Source of the DNA: Celeribacter baekdonensis
GTDB taxonomy: Bacteria; Pseudomonadota; Alphaproteobacteria; Rhodobacterales; Rhodobacteraceae
DNA: 64,000 nucleotides
Direction of reading: 5' to 3'
Assembly: GCF_900102315.1 (NCBI RefSeq)
Contig: NZ_FNBL01000013.1
Location: 53,560-117,559, forward strand
Both the position numbers and the translations under genes were made by a program. The notes beneath the pieces are model-generated. The model was not told the origin of the DNA and did not search any database. It saw only the letters and a list, made by a program, of their open reading frames with translations. Shown here one piece after another: positions 35,995-46,055 of the stretch (positions are counted from its first letter, which is position 1; every line of letters starts with the position of its first letter).

Positions 35995-37037
35995 CGCAGC
36001 GTCTCGAACGGATCAACGGCGGCCAGATCATCAGTCCAGCCAAACGTGTCCCAACTGTTGCGCATATGTTCGGGCAAGGGCGCGGTCACGGTGATGACCT
36101 TATGCGTCACCGGATGTTCAAAGGTCAGGCTGCGCGCGTGCAGGTGGAGTTTTTTCGAAATGATCCCGCCCAATTGCGCGCCCCAGCCATCGCCAAGGTT
36201 TTCCTGACCAGAGCCACCATATTTACCATCGCCAATGATCGGATGGCCGATCTCGGCCATATGTGCGCGCAACTGGTGGGTGCGCCCGGTGATCGGCTCC
36301 ATCGCCACCCAAGAGGCGCGCGAACCGACGCGGTAAAGCGTGGCATAAAGCGTATGCGCACGTTTGGCGTCCGGGTTGGCATTCATGTCGCGCGGATGGA
36401 TGGCGATCATCTTTTCGCCCTCGCCGCGCGCACCATGGCCGCCCGCTTTCATCAAACCGTATTTGATTTCGCCAAGGTACGGCACAGGCACGCCCGCCAC
36501 CAAAGCCCAGTAAATCTTGCGGGTGTTTTTGTGGCGGAAGGCTTCGGTCAGTTTCGTGGCCATCGCCGGTGTGCGGGCCAAAATCAGAACGCCAGAGGTG
36601 TCCTTGTCAAGCCGGTGCACAAGGCGCGGTTTTTCCTCAAGTCCGAATTTGAGCGCCTCAGCCAGACCGTCAACATGACGCGTCTGTTTCGATCCGCCTT
36701 GGGTCGGCAAGCCCGCCGGTTTGTTCAACACGATGACGTAATCGTCTTTGTAAATCACGCAGGACTGGATCAGTTTCTCGTCAGCGGCGGAAATCGCGTC
36801 GCCACTGCGGTCGCGTTTGGGCGCGACCTCATCGGGCAATGGCGGCACGCGGATTTCCATCCCCGGCCCAACCCGCGTGTTGGATTTCACCCGCCCGCCA
36901 TCGACACGGATATCGCCCTTGCGGCACATCTTTTCGATGTTGCCTTGGGTGATTTGTGGAAACATTTTGCGAAACCAACGGTCGAGCCTTTGCTCGGGTT
37001 GATCGTCGCCAATGGTGATCATCTGAACCCGGCTCAT
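35991..37037 (-). CDS. RluC-type 23S rRNA pseudouridine synthase
   Basis: The 348-residue enzyme has an N-terminal S4 RNA-binding domain ('QRLDRWFRKMFPQITQGNIEKM' region) and a RluA/RluC catalytic domain. The catalytic Asp is in 'RLVHRLDKDTSGVLILART', and 'TGRTHQLRAHMAEIGHPIIGDGKYGG' (in part) follows. It probably modifies 23S rRNA, but the exact uridines cannot be read from sequence. It overlaps crcB upstream and the HAD gene downstream by 4 bases each. Confidence 0.92.
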   Translation of the reverse strand: MSRVQMITIGDDQPEQRLDRWFRKMFPQITQGNIEKMCRKGDIRVDGGRVKSNTRVGPGMEIRVPPLPDEVAPKRDRSGDAISAADEKLIQSCVIYKDDYVIVLNKPAGLPTQGGSKQTRHVDGLAEALKFGLEEKPRLVHRLDKDTSGVLILARTPAMATKLTEAFRHKNTRKIYWALVAGVPVPYLGEIKYGLMKAGGHGARGEGEKMIAIHPRDMNANPDAKRAHTLYATLYRVGSRASWVAMEPITGRTHQLRAHMAEIGHPIIGDGKYGGSGQENLGDGWGAQLGGIISKKLHLHARSLTFEHPVTHKVITVTAPLPEHMRNSWDTFGWTDDLAAVDPFETLR

Positions 37038-37408
37038 GCGTAAAAACTCCGTGCGGTGTAAAGGCCCAATACGATGCCGCCCAATGCGAGCACCAATGTT
37101 GCAACGACATAAAGAGCGGCCAAAGTGACCTCGCCGCGCTCATAAAACGTAATCGCATCCAGCGAGAAGGCCGAATAAGTTGTAAAGCCGCCCAACATCC
37201 CCGTCATCAACAGGGGCGCGTAGCGGTTGCCGTTTTCATGGGCAAGCACCACGACGATGACCCCCATCAGAAACGAGCCCAAGAAATTGACCGTCACAGT
37301 GCCCCATGGAAAATCCTTGCCCAAAAGCCGCGCTGTGGCGAGGCCGATCATGTAACGCGCCGTGGCGCCGAACGCACCTCCGAGGGCGACTTGGATCAAG
37401 GGGGGCAT
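37034..37408 (-). CDS. crcB: Fluoride ion channel CrcB
   Basis: The start at 37408 gives the usual length of 124 residues: 'MPPLIQVALGGAFGATARYM'. Four membrane segments are visible, with the family motifs 'WGTVTVNFLGSFLMG' (polar-track Asn) and 'GMLGGFTTYSAFSLDA' (Phe-box and Na+ site). The dimeric protein exports fluoride. No convincing fluoride riboswitch was found upstream. Confidence 0.93.
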   Translation of the reverse strand: MPPLIQVALGGAFGATARYMIGLATARLLGKDFPWGTVTVNFLGSFLMGVIVVVLAHENGNRYAPLLMTGMLGGFTTYSAFSLDAITFYERGEVTLAALYVVATLVLALGGIVLGLYTARSFYA

Positions 37409-37473
37409 GACAGTCCTTTCTGCGGGCCTTTCTGCTTGGCGCTTCCTGTGATGCGCCGGGAGCAATGTCAACG

Positions 37474-38787
37474 TCAACCGTTGCGTTTGTCACGCAGCTT
37501 ATCGAAATAGGCCACTCTCTTGGCCAAATCCCGTTCAAACCCGCGCTCAACCGGTTTGTAAAACTGAGTGCGCGGGAGTGTGTCGGGGAAAAAGTTCTGC
37601 CCGGAAAATCCGTCCTCGGCATCATGATCATAGGCATAGTTTTCACCATATCCCTGCTCCGCCATCAGTTTGGTCGGCGCGTTGAGAATATGTTTGGGCG
37701 GCGGTTCAGACCCGGTTTTGCGCGCCGCATCGCGCGCCGCTTTAAAGGCCGTGTAGACCGCATTCGATTTCGGCGCGAGCGCCAGATAGACCACCGCCTG
37801 CGCCAGTGCCAATTCGCCCTCGGGCGAGCCCAGACGTTCGTAAACTTCCCAGGCATGAAGGCACATCGCCTGCGCCTGTGGGTCGGCCAATTGGATGTCC
37901 TCAATTGCCATCCGGGTCAGCCGCCGCGCCAGATAGCGTGGGTCTTCGCCGCCCTCCAACATCCGCGAAAACCAATAGAGCGCCGCATCGGGATCAGAGC
38001 CGCGCACCGATTTGTGCAGCGCTGAAATCAGGTTGTAATGCTCGTCGCCGGATTTATCGTATTTTGCGGCACGGCGCATTAAGCGCTTGCCCAACTGTTC
38101 GGGATCGAGAGGCGTTTCGACCTTCCACGCGGCGATCTGTTCGATCAGGTTCAAAAGGGTGCGCCCATCGCCATCCGCCATTTCAAACAACGTGTCGCGC
38201 GCGCGGGGATTCAGTGGCAAAGGCTTGCCAAACTCGCGCTCGGCGCGTTCGGCCAAAAGCGCAAGATCGGCCAAAGACAGCCGCGTCAACACCATCACTT
38301 GCGAGCGTGACAGCACAGCAGCGTTCAGTTCAAACGAGGGGTTCTCCGTGGTTGCGCCGACCAAAAGAATGGTGCCGTCTTCCATGTAGGGCAGGAAACT
38401 GTCCTGTTGCGCTTTGTTGAACCGATGAATCTCGTCAACAAACAGCAAGGTGCCCTGGCCGTTTTGCCGCCGTATTTTCGCCGCCTCAAACACTTTGCGC
38501 AGGTCCGGCACGCCGGTGAAAATCGCAGAAATCTGCACGAAATGCAGATCGGTTTCGGCCGCCAATAACCGTGCGATGGTGGTTTTGCCCACGCCCGGCG
38601 GCCCCCAGAAAATGATCGAAGACAGGGAGCCGGACGCCAACATCACGCCCAACGGGGAGTCAGGCCCCAAAACCTGTTCCTGACCAATCACCTCGCCCAA
38701 AGTTTGTGGGCGCAAACGATCGGCCAGCGGGCGCGGCCCGGCGGCGTGTGAGGTCGATGGTTCTGTGGATGCAAAAAGGTCAGACAT
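37474..38787 (-). CDS. rarA: Replication-associated recombination protein A
   Basis: The 437-residue AAA+ protein (RarA/MgsA) acts at stalled replication forks. The Walker A is 'GPPGVGKTT', the Walker B is 'LFVDEIHRFNKAQQDSFLP', sensor 1 is 'GATTENPSFELN', and the C-terminal tetramerisation part holds 'SALHKSVRGSDPDAALYW' and 'EDPRYLARRLTRMAIEDIGLADPQA'-like sequence. Length and motif order are normal. Confidence 0.95.
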   Translation of the reverse strand: MSDLFASTEPSTSHAAGPRPLADRLRPQTLGEVIGQEQVLGPDSPLGVMLASGSLSSIIFWGPPGVGKTTIARLLAAETDLHFVQISAIFTGVPDLRKVFEAAKIRRQNGQGTLLFVDEIHRFNKAQQDSFLPYMEDGTILLVGATTENPSFELNAAVLSRSQVMVLTRLSLADLALLAERAEREFGKPLPLNPRARDTLFEMADGDGRTLLNLIEQIAAWKVETPLDPEQLGKRLMRRAAKYDKSGDEHYNLISALHKSVRGSDPDAALYWFSRMLEGGEDPRYLARRLTRMAIEDIQLADPQAQAMCLHAWEVYERLGSPEGELALAQAVVYLALAPKSNAVYTAFKAARDAARKTGSEPPPKHILNAPTKLMAEQGYGENYAYDHDAEDGFSGQNFFPDTLPRTQFYKPVERGFERDLAKRVAYFDKLRDKRNG

Positions 38788-38830
38788 AGGCGGACGTTAC
38801 GCCGCTTATGGCCAATGGAAAAGGGGTATC

Positions 38831-38857
38831 GGGGCCGAAATGGCGCGTTTCGGCCCC
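38831..38857 (-). terminator. Terminator-like hairpin after luxI
   Basis: GGGGCCGAAA (38831-38840) pairs perfectly with TTTCGGCCCC (38848-38857), 16 bases beyond the luxI stop. There is no strong T-run, so efficiency is uncertain. Confidence 0.5.
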
Positions 38858-38873
38858 GGTCCAAAGCACATGG

Positions 38874-39461
38874 TTAGTGAAGTTTGTTGCTAAGGTTGAT
38901 GCGCATACATGCGTTGCGCGCGCCGCCGATGTCCATCACCGGCCCCACGACATCAATGTCGAGACCGACACGACGCCCCCAGCGATTGCCATTTTCAGGG
39001 ATAAGGCACAAAACCGACGTGGCTCCCAAGGCCCGTGCGGAATTGGTCATTTCCCCAATCAGGCTCATCTGGACCCGCATCCGTTGTTTCGCAGGTACGC
39101 GGGGCGACACGAAAATCCGGCTCGATTCCCAAACATGCGGCGCAACGGGTGCCTCATCAAACAACAGATTGCTTGGGATGCTGTCCAAAAGTCCCCGCTG
39201 AGCATCGCGGATCATATAGGAATAAATGCCACATTTTGTGGTTGTCGGGGTCAAGCGGATACCGGCCAACACATCTCCGAACTCGTGAACCGCGATCCAA
39301 CGGGATGCGGGCGTGTCGTATTGGTCATATTCCATGCCATCGGCCTGCGGCAAATCCCACTTCGCATGTTGAATGAAGGTTTCATGTCTGGCGCGAAGCA
39401 TGTTGGCGAAAAGATCGCCGTGGTTGTGCAGATTGGCAAAAGAAAGTGTGGTCGTTTGCAT
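38874..39461 (-). CDS. LuxI-type acyl-homoserine lactone synthase
   Basis: The 195-residue protein carries the residues that define LuxI enzymes: an Arg near residue 24 followed by 'FIQHAKWDLP' (Phe, Trp), 'EYDQYDTPAS' (the catalytic Asp pair), 'GIRLTPT' (Arg) and 'VWESSRIFVSP' (Glu-Ser-x-Arg). It makes an N-acyl-homoserine lactone from SAM and acyl-ACP; the acyl chain cannot be read from sequence. It lies 54 bases downstream of a luxR gene on the same strand, the usual quorum-sensing pair. Confidence 0.92.
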   Translation of the reverse strand: MQTTTLSFANLHNHGDLFANMLRARHETFIQHAKWDLPQADGMEYDQYDTPASRWIAVHEFGDVLAGIRLTPTTTKCGIYSYMIRDAQRGLLDSIPSNLLFDEAPVAPHVWESSRIFVSPRVPAKQRMRVQMSLIGEMTNSARALGATSVLCLIPENGNRWGRRVGLDIDVVGPVMDIGGARNACMRINLSNKLH

Positions 39462-39515
39462 GGTACGTCTCCGGTGTTGGTTGATTTCTTCAACGCAACG
39501 CGAGAGCGAGCACCG

Positions 39516-40127
39516 TCACAACAGCTTGATCTCCTTGGCTTTTTGAATGGCCTCTGAGGTTGTCCGGGCCATAAGACGTTCCCGGGCAGAGACAAGACGC
39601 GCCTTAAGCGCGCTCTCCGAAATCCCGAGCTTGGCCGCGGCTGCTGCATGACGATCACCGCCCGCGATGCACCGGAGGGCCTGAATTTGAGCCTGTGTCA
39701 GATCTGTTTGGGGTTCCGAGATTTCATGAAGCGTACGCGAAATGGTGGCGATTTTCGTGATCTCTTGATCCGTAAATTCGCGATCTGCGCGGGCACACCC
39801 GATGATGGTTCTCGACTGAACCGGTCCACAGGACACGGCGATACCATAGTTCAGGCCGAATTCAGCGGCCTGCCTCCAAAGATTAAATGGATCGGGGAGT
39901 TCTATTTCGCTCCACCTTGTTTGCCCTTCGCAGCTCAACCCCCAAGCAATCATCGGATCTCTCAACGCATAGGCGTTCGCCGTGTAATGTTCGAGCCATT
40001 TCGGATCATATGTGGCCTCCGCAACAAGCGGCGACGCAAACCGAATATGTAACCCGACCGAATATCCGGCCGGAGATGCAGCCCGAAGCTGAGCGAACAA
40101 GCGTGTGAGTTCCGTTGTGTCAGACAT
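39516..40127 (-). CDS. LuxR-family quorum-sensing regulator
   Basis: The 203-residue protein is short for the family (usually ~230-250). It has an N-terminal autoinducer-binding domain, with 'WLEHYTANAYALRDPMIAWGL' containing the ligand-pocket Trp, Tyr, Asp and Pro, and a C-terminal LuxR helix-turn-helix ('LTQAQIQALRCIAGGDRHAAAAAKLGISES' region). The usual 'GxTxxEIA' at the start of the helix-turn-helix is 'GDRHAAAA' here, so DNA contact may differ. The partner is the luxI gene just downstream. No clear lux box was seen upstream of either gene. Confidence 0.87.
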   Translation of the reverse strand: MSDTTELTRLFAQLRAASPAGYSVGLHIRFASPLVAEATYDPKWLEHYTANAYALRDPMIAWGLSCEGQTRWSEIELPDPFNLWRQAAEFGLNYGIAVSCGPVQSRTIIGCARADREFTDQEITKIATISRTLHEISEPQTDLTQAQIQALRCIAGGDRHAAAAAKLGISESALKARLVSARERLMARTTSEAIQKAKEIKLL

Positions 40128-40464
40128 TGATAAAATTCATTCTTTTACGAAAGGGAGTGACAACCCTAAGGCGACCACCTGAACAAGGACTAAACCAAAG
40201 AGTATCGTTTGAAAAGCCTCTTTGGGTGCCGTTATGAACGTGCCGTGATGAATAGCGCCTTTTCGCATGATTTCTGATCAAATGATCTGTTTTCTTTTGA
40301 CAAACACCGTGCGGCACCCGACCCAAAATGCCTCTGTTCGTCCAGTATTGGGGCAAAAGCCCAAGGCGAAAAGACAAGAATACTGACAAAATGCATCAAA
40401 TTTACACATTCAAACAAAAAAGCCCCGCACGAGGCGGGGCTTTTTAGAATCGGATCGAGAAGAC
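40128..40464. other. Intergenic region between luxR and rplQ
   Basis: About 340 bases hold the luxR promoter region and the rplQ terminator (40417-40445). No gene and no convincing lux box (20-base palindrome) were recognised. This marks the border between the quorum-sensing genes and the ribosomal block. Confidence 0.4.
40417..40445 (-). terminator. Terminator of the alpha operon after rplQ
   Basis: AGCCCCGC (40421-40428) pairs with GCGGGGCT (40434-40441), flanked by A and T runs, giving a textbook terminator on the minus strand and possibly also on the plus. Confidence 0.85.
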
Positions 40465-40893
40465 TTAATCTTCTTCGGCCATTGCGGCGTCTTCGGCCTC
40501 AAGGCGCGCACGGTCGGCAGCACCTTTGGCAGACGGATCGCGGTCAACCAGTTCAATGATGGCCATCGGAGCCATGTCACCGTAACGGAAGCCAGCTTTC
40601 AAAACGCGGGTGTAACCACCGTTGCGTTCTGCATAGCGCGGACCAAGGATTTCAAAGAGTTTCGCAACATCTTTGTCCTGTTTCAACTGAGCAGCCGCCT
40701 GACGACGGGCGTGAAGATCGCCACGTTTGCCGAGCGTGATCAGCTTGTCCATGATGCGCTTAAGCTCTTTGGCTTTCGGCAAGGTGGTTTTGATTTGTTC
40801 GTGCTCAATGAGCGAGCCGGACATGTTGGAGAACATCGCTTTGCGGTGTTCGTGGGTCCGGTTCAGGCGGCGGTAGCCTCTAGCGTGACGCAT
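40465..40893 (-). CDS. rplQ: 50S ribosomal protein L17
   Basis: The 142-residue L17 starts '[24 protein letters not shown]', as in the family, with '[27 protein letters not shown]' (in part) later and an acidic alphaproteobacterial tail. It is the last gene of the alpha operon. A strong hairpin (41001-41023) lies between it and rpoA. Confidence 0.97.
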   Translation of the reverse strand: MRHARGYRRLNRTHEHRKAMFSNMSGSLIEHEQIKTTLPKAKELKRIMDKLITLGKRGDLHARRQAAAQLKQDKDVAKLFEILGPRYAERNGGYTRVLKAGFRYGDMAPMAIIELVDRDPSAKGAADRARLEAEDAAMAEED

Positions 40894-41030
40894 GTGTCTC
40901 TCCTATAGCGTGTTTTGCTTTGTCTGACCGGCGATGCGTGTCACCGGCTCTCCTTGGGGCATGTGCCCATATAGTCCCCGGCAATTCCGGGCATTGTCGA
41001 GGGAGGAGGCCTAAGCCTCCCCCAAATTGC

Positions 41031-42047
41031 TTAGAACTGGTCTTCGAATTTCTTCGCCAGGTCTTCGATGTTCTCAGGCGGCCATTCTTCGACATCCATA
41101 CCGAGGTGCAAGCCCATGCCAGACAGAACCTCTTTGATCTCGTTGAGCGACTTGCGACCGAAGTTCGGGGTGCGCAGCATCTCGGCTTCGGTTTTCTGAA
41201 TCAGATCGCCGATGTAAACGATGTTGTCGTTTTTCAGGCAATTTGCCGAACGGACAGACAGTTCCAGCTCGTCCACTTTCTTCAACAAAAGCGGGTTGAA
41301 CTCAAGGCCATCGTCTTCTTCCTGACGACCAGCCGATTCCGGCTCGTCAAAGTTCACAAAGATGCCCAATTGATCCTGAAGGATACGCGCCGCGAATGCG
41401 ACTGCATCTTCCGGGGTTAAAGAGCCGTCGGTTTCGATTTTCATCGTCAGTTTGTCATAGTCGAGCACCTGACCTTCGCGGGTCGGCTGCACGTCGTAAG
41501 ACACTTTTTTGACCGGCGAGAAGATCGCATCAATCGGGATCAAACCGATCGGCGCATCTTCGGCCTTGTTTTTCTCGGCAGAGACATAGCCTTTGCCGGT
41601 GTTGACCGTCAGTTCCATGAACAAATCAGCGCCGTCATCGAGGTGACAGATCACGTGATCTTTGTTCAAAACTTCGATGCCAGCAGATTCGGAAATATCA
41701 CCGCCGGTGACAACCATCGGCCCTTTGGCAGCGATGGACAGGCGTTTCGGCCCTTCCACATCCATGCGCAAAGAAATGCCTTTGAGGTTGAGGATCACAT
41801 CGGTGACATCTTCACGCACGCCGGCGATGGACGAAAACTCGTGCAGAACGTTGTCGATCTGAACGGAGGTGATGGCCGCGCCCTGAAGCGACGACATCAG
41901 CACGCGACGCAATGCGTTGCCCAGTGTCAAGCCAAAGCCGCGTTCAAGCGGTTCGGCGACAACGGTGGCCTGACGTGCGGGCTCGTTGCCCGGCTTGACG
42001 TCAAGCTGTTGCGGTTTGATGAGCTCGGCCCAATTTTTGTGGATCAT
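41031..42047 (-). CDS. rpoA: RNA polymerase alpha subunit
   Basis: The start at 42047 ('[17 protein letters not shown]') gives the normal length of 338 residues. The N-terminal assembly domain ('[22 protein letters not shown]' region) and the C-terminal domain ('[20 protein letters not shown]', '[19 protein letters not shown]') that contacts UP elements and activators are both complete. Confidence 0.97.
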   Translation of the reverse strand: MIHKNWAELIKPQQLDVKPGNEPARQATVVAEPLERGFGLTLGNALRRVLMSSLQGAAITSVQIDNVLHEFSSIAGVREDVTDVILNLKGISLRMDVEGPKRLSIAAKGPMVVTGGDISESAGIEVLNKDHVICHLDDGADLFMELTVNTGKGYVSAEKNKAEDAPIGLIPIDAIFSPVKKVSYDVQPTREGQVLDYDKLTMKIETDGSLTPEDAVAFAARILQDQLGIFVNFDEPESAGRQEEDDGLEFNPLLLKKVDELELSVRSANCLKNDNIVYIGDLIQKTEAEMLRTPNFGRKSLNEIKEVLSGMGLHLGMDVEEWPPENIEDLAKKFEDQF

Positions 42048-42170
42048 TGAAGTAGCCTCCATTCCTGTCCTCCCGCCCATGTCCGTAAGCGGAGAACGCC
42101 CGAGGGGTCTTTTAAACACAAAAACGGACCGCGGGCGCGAACACCCGCGATCCAAATAATATAGGCGTGA

Positions 42171-42563
42171 TTACACGCGGCGGCGCTTCGGGGGGCGGCA
42201 GCCGTTGTGTGCAATCGGGGTCACGTCACGAATAGACGTGATGTTCAAACCAACAGCCGCAAGCGCACGCAACGCGGATTCACGACCCGAACCCGGCCCC
42301 TGAACTTCGACTTCGATGGTTTTCAGACCGTGATCCTGAGCCTTTTTCGCCGCATCTTCCGCAGCCATCTGGGCGGCGTAAGGTGTGGATTTCCGCGAGC
42401 CTTTAAAGCCCATGGTGCCAGCAGACGACCAAGCGATGGCGTTGCCCTGCACGTCGGAGATCAGGATTTTGGTGTTGTTGAAGGTCGAATTCACGTGAGC
42501 AACGCCAGCGGCGATGTTCTTGGAGACCTTTTTCTTAGCGGTACGACGGGTATCGCGTGCCAT
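42171..42563 (-). CDS. rpsK: 30S ribosomal protein S11
   Basis: The 130-residue S11 shows the family core '[21 protein letters not shown]' (in part) and '[23 protein letters not shown]' at the C-terminus. It contacts the platform of the small subunit. It lies between rpsM and rpoA in the usual order. Confidence 0.97.
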   Translation of the reverse strand: MARDTRRTAKKKVSKNIAAGVAHVNSTFNNTKILISDVQGNAIAWSSAGTMGFKGSRKSTPYAAQMAAEDAAKKAQDHGLKTIEVEVQGPGSGRESALRALAAVGLNITSIRDVTPIAHNGCRPPKRRRV

Positions 42564-42578
42564 GTTCTATGCCCTCCC

Positions 42579-42947
42579 TTATTTCTTCTTGCCGGCGATT
42601 GCTTTTGCCGGACCTTTGCGCGTGCGCGCGTTGGTGTGGGTCCGCTGACCACGCACCGGGAGGTTGCGGCGGTGACGGAGGCCACGGTAGCAACCGAGGT
42701 CCATCAAACGCTTGATGTTCATCTGGGTCTCACGACGCAGGTCACCTTCGACGGTGTAGTTGGCGTCGACATGTTCGCGCAGGGCGAGAACTTCGGCGTC
42801 GGAGAGTTCGTTCACACGACGGGTCAGGTCGATGCCAACGGCTTCGCAGATGGCTTGAGCAGAGGTGTTGCCAATGCCAGTGATATAGGTGAGGGCGATC
42901 GGGACCCGCTTTGCAGTGGGGATGTTTACGCCGGCGATACGTGCCAC
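42579..42947 (-). CDS. rpsM: 30S ribosomal protein S13
   Basis: The 122-residue S13 starts '[21 protein letters not shown]' and ends in the basic '[17 protein letters not shown]' tail that reaches the P-site tRNA. It is the first gene of the alpha unit, about 150 bases downstream of its own promoter. Confidence 0.97.
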   Translation of the reverse strand: MARIAGVNIPTAKRVPIALTYITGIGNTSAQAICEAVGIDLTRRVNELSDAEVLALREHVDANYTVEGDLRRETQMNIKRLMDLGCYRGLRHRRNLPVRGQRTHTNARTRKGPAKAIAGKKK

Positions 42948-43099
42948 GTGGTCTGTCCTTTCGTTGCGGTTCCGTAATACCGGAACCTTTTTTCACAACG
43001 TTGGCTCGCGGGTTTTAGGCCTCGCGAGCCGCAGCTGAATTCAATCTGATTGCCTCGGACTCGGTCCGGTGGCGAATCTTTGCCCCATAGGGATGGGTT

Positions 43100-43128
43100 G
43101 CCATAAGGGGGAATCACCGGAGCGTCAA
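43100..43128 (-). promoter_or_regulatory. Promoter of the rpsM-rpsK-rpoA-rplQ unit
   Basis: On the minus strand TTGACG (43123-43128), a 17-base spacer and TATGGC (43100-43105). It overlaps a hairpin (CACCGG at one arm, CCGGTG at the other, about 43115-43141) that may end the adk transcript. Confidence 0.65.
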
Positions 43129-43172
43129 GAGGCCCCGGTGAATTTCCAAGTCATGCCAAGGATGTGGCGCGT

Positions 43173-43814
43173 TTACGCCAGCGCCTTAGCAATATCCGCC
43201 GCCACTTTTTCCGGGTCCTGAAGGCCATCGACGGACTTCAGGTCACCACGGGCATAATAGTAGCCAATCAGCGGAGAGGTCTTTTTGTAATATTCCATCA
43301 GACGGGTTTTGAGGCTGTCCTCATTGTCGTCCGCACGGCGTTTCAGATCGGTCGATCCGCAGGCATCACATACACCGTCGACCTTGGTCGGCTTGGTGGT
43401 GTCATGATAGACCTCACCACAGTTGCCACAGGTGTAACGGCCGGTGATGCGATTGACGAGCGCTTGGTCATCGACGGCAATCTCGATCACAGCTTCGAGT
43501 TGGGCGCCATTGCGCGACAACAGTTCGTTGAGCGCGTCAGCCTGACCCAAAGTACGCGGGAAACCGTCAAAGATAAATCCAGCGGCATTGCCGTTGCGGA
43601 TTTTCTCATCAATCAGGCCAATCACGATCTCATCGGTGACAAGTTGCCCCGCATCCATGATTGCAGCAACTTTTTGCCCCATCTCGGTCCCGGAGGTCCG
43701 CGCATCACGCAGCATATCCCCGGTCGAAAGTTGCACCATGCCCCGCTCCTCAACAAGACGGCGTGCCTGTGTGCCTTTGCCCGCGCCGGGCGGTCCAAGC
43801 AGAATTATGTTCAT
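43173..43814 (-). CDS. adk: Adenylate kinase
   Basis: The 213-residue enzyme (ATP + AMP to 2 ADP) has the P-loop '[11 protein letters not shown]', the AMP-binding 'STGDMLRDA', '[13 protein letters not shown]' and the long LID domain. The LID has a zinc-type four-Cys cluster: 'CGNCGEVYH' and 'CDACGSTDL'. It overlaps secY by 4 bases, the usual alphaproteobacterial position. Confidence 0.97.
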   Translation of the reverse strand: MNIILLGPPGAGKGTQARRLVEERGMVQLSTGDMLRDARTSGTEMGQKVAAIMDAGQLVTDEIVIGLIDEKIRNGNAAGFIFDGFPRTLGQADALNELLSRNGAQLEAVIEIAVDDQALVNRITGRYTCGNCGEVYHDTTKPTKVDGVCDACGSTDLKRRADDNEDSLKTRLMEYYKKTSPLIGYYYARGDLKSVDGLQDPEKVAADIAKALA

Positions 43815-45169
43815 TTCCGTGTCGTCCCTCTTTTGCTGCGCTTCCTCCCACGCAGCTGAGATTTCTCAATCAGACCCTCATACTGGTGCGCCAGCAAGTG
43901 AGATTGAATTTGCTGAATCGTATCCATCGTCACCGATACCACGATCAACACCGAAGTGCCGCCAAAATAGAAGGGAATGGCGAATTGGCTACGCAAAATC
44001 TCTGGCAAGAGACAAACTGCCGCAAGATAGGCTGAACCAATGACGAGAATACGGGCCACAATGTAGTCCAGATGCTCCTCGGTCTTTTTGCCCGGGCGGA
44101 TGCCAGGGATAAAACCGTTTTGATTCTTCAGGTTCTTAGCCACGTCTTCGGTTTTGAACGCGACGTTGGCGGTATAGAAATAGGCAAAGAACACGATCAT
44201 GAGGGTGAAGAACAACAGATAGAGCGGCTGCCCCGGACCGAAATAGGCCAGAATGGTCGACATCACCGGACCAACGTCACCCTGACCGGAAAAGGTCGCG
44301 ACGGTGGTCGGCAACAGCAAGAGGGAGCTTGCAAAGATCGCCGGGATCACGCCCGCCGGGTTGACTTTAATCGGCAGGTGGGAGGACTGCGCGTCATAGA
44401 TTTTCATACCCTGCTGACGGCGGGGATATTGGATATGCACCTTGCGCAGCGCCCGCTCCATGAAGACCACGAAGGCGATCACACCGACAATCATGGCGAT
44501 CACGATGAGGATCACCGCCGGGGACACCGCGCCGGTCCGGCCAGATTCAAAGAACTGAGCCAAGGCACGTGGGATTTCGGCGACGATGCCGACGAAGATG
44601 ATCAAGGAGATGCCGTTGCCGATACCGCGCTGGGTGATTTGTTCACCGAGCCACATCAGGAACATGGTGCCGCCCACGAGGGTGATCACAACGCCCGCGC
44701 GGAAATACCAGCCCGGATCATGGGCCAGATCGCCAGCCTCAAGCGAAGCAGCCAAACCGTAGGCCTGAAACAACGCCAAAGCGACCGTGCCAAAACGGGT
44801 GTATTGGTTGATTTTCTTGCGCCCCGCCTCGCCCTCTTTTTTGAGGTTCTCAAGCGCGGGGACCATGGAGGTCATCAGCTGAACGATGATCGACGCAGAG
44901 ATGTAAGGCATGATACCGAGGGCGAAAATACCCATCCGGCCCAATGCACCGCCGGTGAACATCGACAGGATGCCGCCGATACCGGATGCCGCCTGATCCA
45001 TAAAGCTCTTAAGCGCGCCACCGTCGATCCCAGGCACCGGAATATAGGTGCCCAGACGGTACACGATCAAAAGACCGAGGGTGAAAAAGATACGCTGGCG
45101 AAGCTCTTTGGCTTTCCCGAGGGTGCCCCAGTCGAGGTTCGCTGCCATTTGTTCTGCTGCGGATGCCAT
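43811..45169 (-). CDS. secY: Protein translocase subunit SecY
   Basis: The 452-residue protein has ten membrane segments, the plug region '[34 protein letters not shown]' (in part), '[16 protein letters not shown]' and the cytoplasmic loop '[15 protein letters not shown]'. It forms the export channel and works with YidC and SecA. A GC-rich hairpin (45193-45226) separates it from rplO. Confidence 0.97.
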   Translation of the reverse strand: MASAAEQMAANLDWGTLGKAKELRQRIFFTLGLLIVYRLGTYIPVPGIDGGALKSFMDQAASGIGGILSMFTGGALGRMGIFALGIMPYISASIIVQLMTSMVPALENLKKEGEAGRKKINQYTRFGTVALALFQAYGLAASLEAGDLAHDPGWYFRAGVVITLVGGTMFLMWLGEQITQRGIGNGISLIIFVGIVAEIPRALAQFFESGRTGAVSPAVILIVIAMIVGVIAFVVFMERALRKVHIQYPRRQQGMKIYDAQSSHLPIKVNPAGVIPAIFASSLLLLPTTVATFSGQGDVGPVMSTILAYFGPGQPLYLLFFTLMIVFFAYFYTANVAFKTEDVAKNLKNQNGFIPGIRPGKKTEEHLDYIVARILVIGSAYLAAVCLLPEILRSQFAIPFYFGGTSVLIVVSVTMDTIQQIQSHLLAHQYEGLIEKSQLRGRKRSKRGTTRK

Positions 45170-45192
45170 TAATGGTCTCTCTCTTCACGAAC

Positions 45193-45226
45193 AGCGCCGC
45201 CCGACCGGTCTTCCGGGGGCGGCGCT
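45193..45226 (-). terminator. Attenuator-like hairpin between rplO and secY
   Basis: AGCGCCGCCC (45193-45202) pairs with GGGCGGCGCT (45217-45226). It has no T-run on the minus strand, so partial termination or mRNA processing is more likely than full termination. Confidence 0.4.
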
Positions 45227-45274
45227 TGGAAAACTTAAGGATGACTTAAGGGTCCAGGCCCTCTGTCACAAGCC

Positions 45275-45751
45275 TTATTCGGCTGCCGCGTCGGCCTTTG
45301 CAGTCACAGTCAGCGAACCGCCTGCTTTTTCCACAGCTTCGATCGCAGATTTCGATGCGCCGGTCACAGTGATCGACAGTTTCGAGGTGACTTCACCTTT
45401 CGCCAAAACGCGGATGCCGTCGAGTTTGCGGCGGATCAGCCCGGAGGACACCAAAGTGTCTTCGGTGACGTTTGCAGCGTCGAGTTTACCCGCTTCGATG
45501 AATTTTTCGATCAGGCCGAGGTTCACAACAGCGAACTCTTTGCGGTTCGGCTTGTTAAAGCCGCGCTTCGGCAGACGTTGGTACAAAGGCATCTGGCCGC
45601 CTTCGTATCCTTTGATCGCCACACCCGAACGGGATTTCTGACCTTTGATGCCACGGCCACCCATTTTACCGGTGCCGGAACCCGGACCACGACCAACGCG
45701 TTTCCGAGCTTTGGTGGCGCCTGCGTTGTCACGCAATTCATGCAATTTCAT
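45275..45751 (-). CDS. rplO: 50S ribosomal protein L15
   Basis: The 158-residue L15 starts '[22 protein letters not shown]' (in part) and holds the family's '[12 protein letters not shown]' and '[15 protein letters not shown]'. It is now the first gene of the rplO-secY-adk unit, because about 3 kb of unrelated genes separate it from rpmD, its usual upstream neighbour. Confidence 0.97.
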   Translation of the reverse strand: MKLHELRDNAGATKARKRVGRGPGSGTGKMGGRGIKGQKSRSGVAIKGYEGGQMPLYQRLPKRGFNKPNRKEFAVVNLGLIEKFIEAGKLDAANVTEDTLVSSGLIRRKLDGIRVLAKGEVTSKLSITVTGASKSAIEAVEKAGGSLTVTAKADAAAE

Positions 45752-45846
45752 GTCGCTTCTCCTTGCCGGATGTGCCCTCCAGCGACGGAGTGGGCAACCA
45801 CGGCTTACAAATGTTGATTCTTATGAACGGTCTCGTCCACCGGGCG

Positions 45847-45875
45847 CGTATAGAGGGGTTGTGCGCGTAGATCAA
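45847..45875 (-). promoter_or_regulatory. Promoter of the rplO-secY-adk unit
   Basis: On the minus strand TTGATC (45870-45875), a 17-base spacer and TATACG (45847-45852), about 95 bases before rplO. The design is shared with the other ribosomal units in the window. The rest of 45752-46000 holds no recognisable gene. Confidence 0.7.
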
Positions 45876-46000
45876 GCCACACCCTCTTATACTTTAGAAT
45901 GAGTGCTCAGATAGGCCAAGCGCCGCATGGTCGTCTCCCCAGCCGCGTGATCACATACCGGCCAAGGTCGTTTGGGGCACCGCCAATACGATAAAACCAA

Positions 46001-46030
46001 AAACACCCCGCAGTGTCCTGCAGGGTGTTT
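46001..46030 (-). terminator. Terminator after the 40-aa gene
   Basis: AAACACCC (46001-46008) pairs with GGGTGTTT (46023-46030), extended by GCAG/CTGC. On the minus strand a T-rich run follows. It lies 25 bases beyond the small gene's stop. Confidence 0.7.
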
Positions 46031-46055
46031 GATCTGTCCAGTCTCGTTGAGGGGC

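Noticed and set aside
37409..37473. Possible fluoride riboswitch before crcB
   Set aside because: A short hairpin (GGCGC/GCGCC) is present, but the pseudoknot and conserved loop bases of the fluoride class could not be fitted.
40128..40300. lux box upstream of luxR
   Set aside because: The sequence around 40178 has an ACCTG-like half but no matching second half at the right distance.
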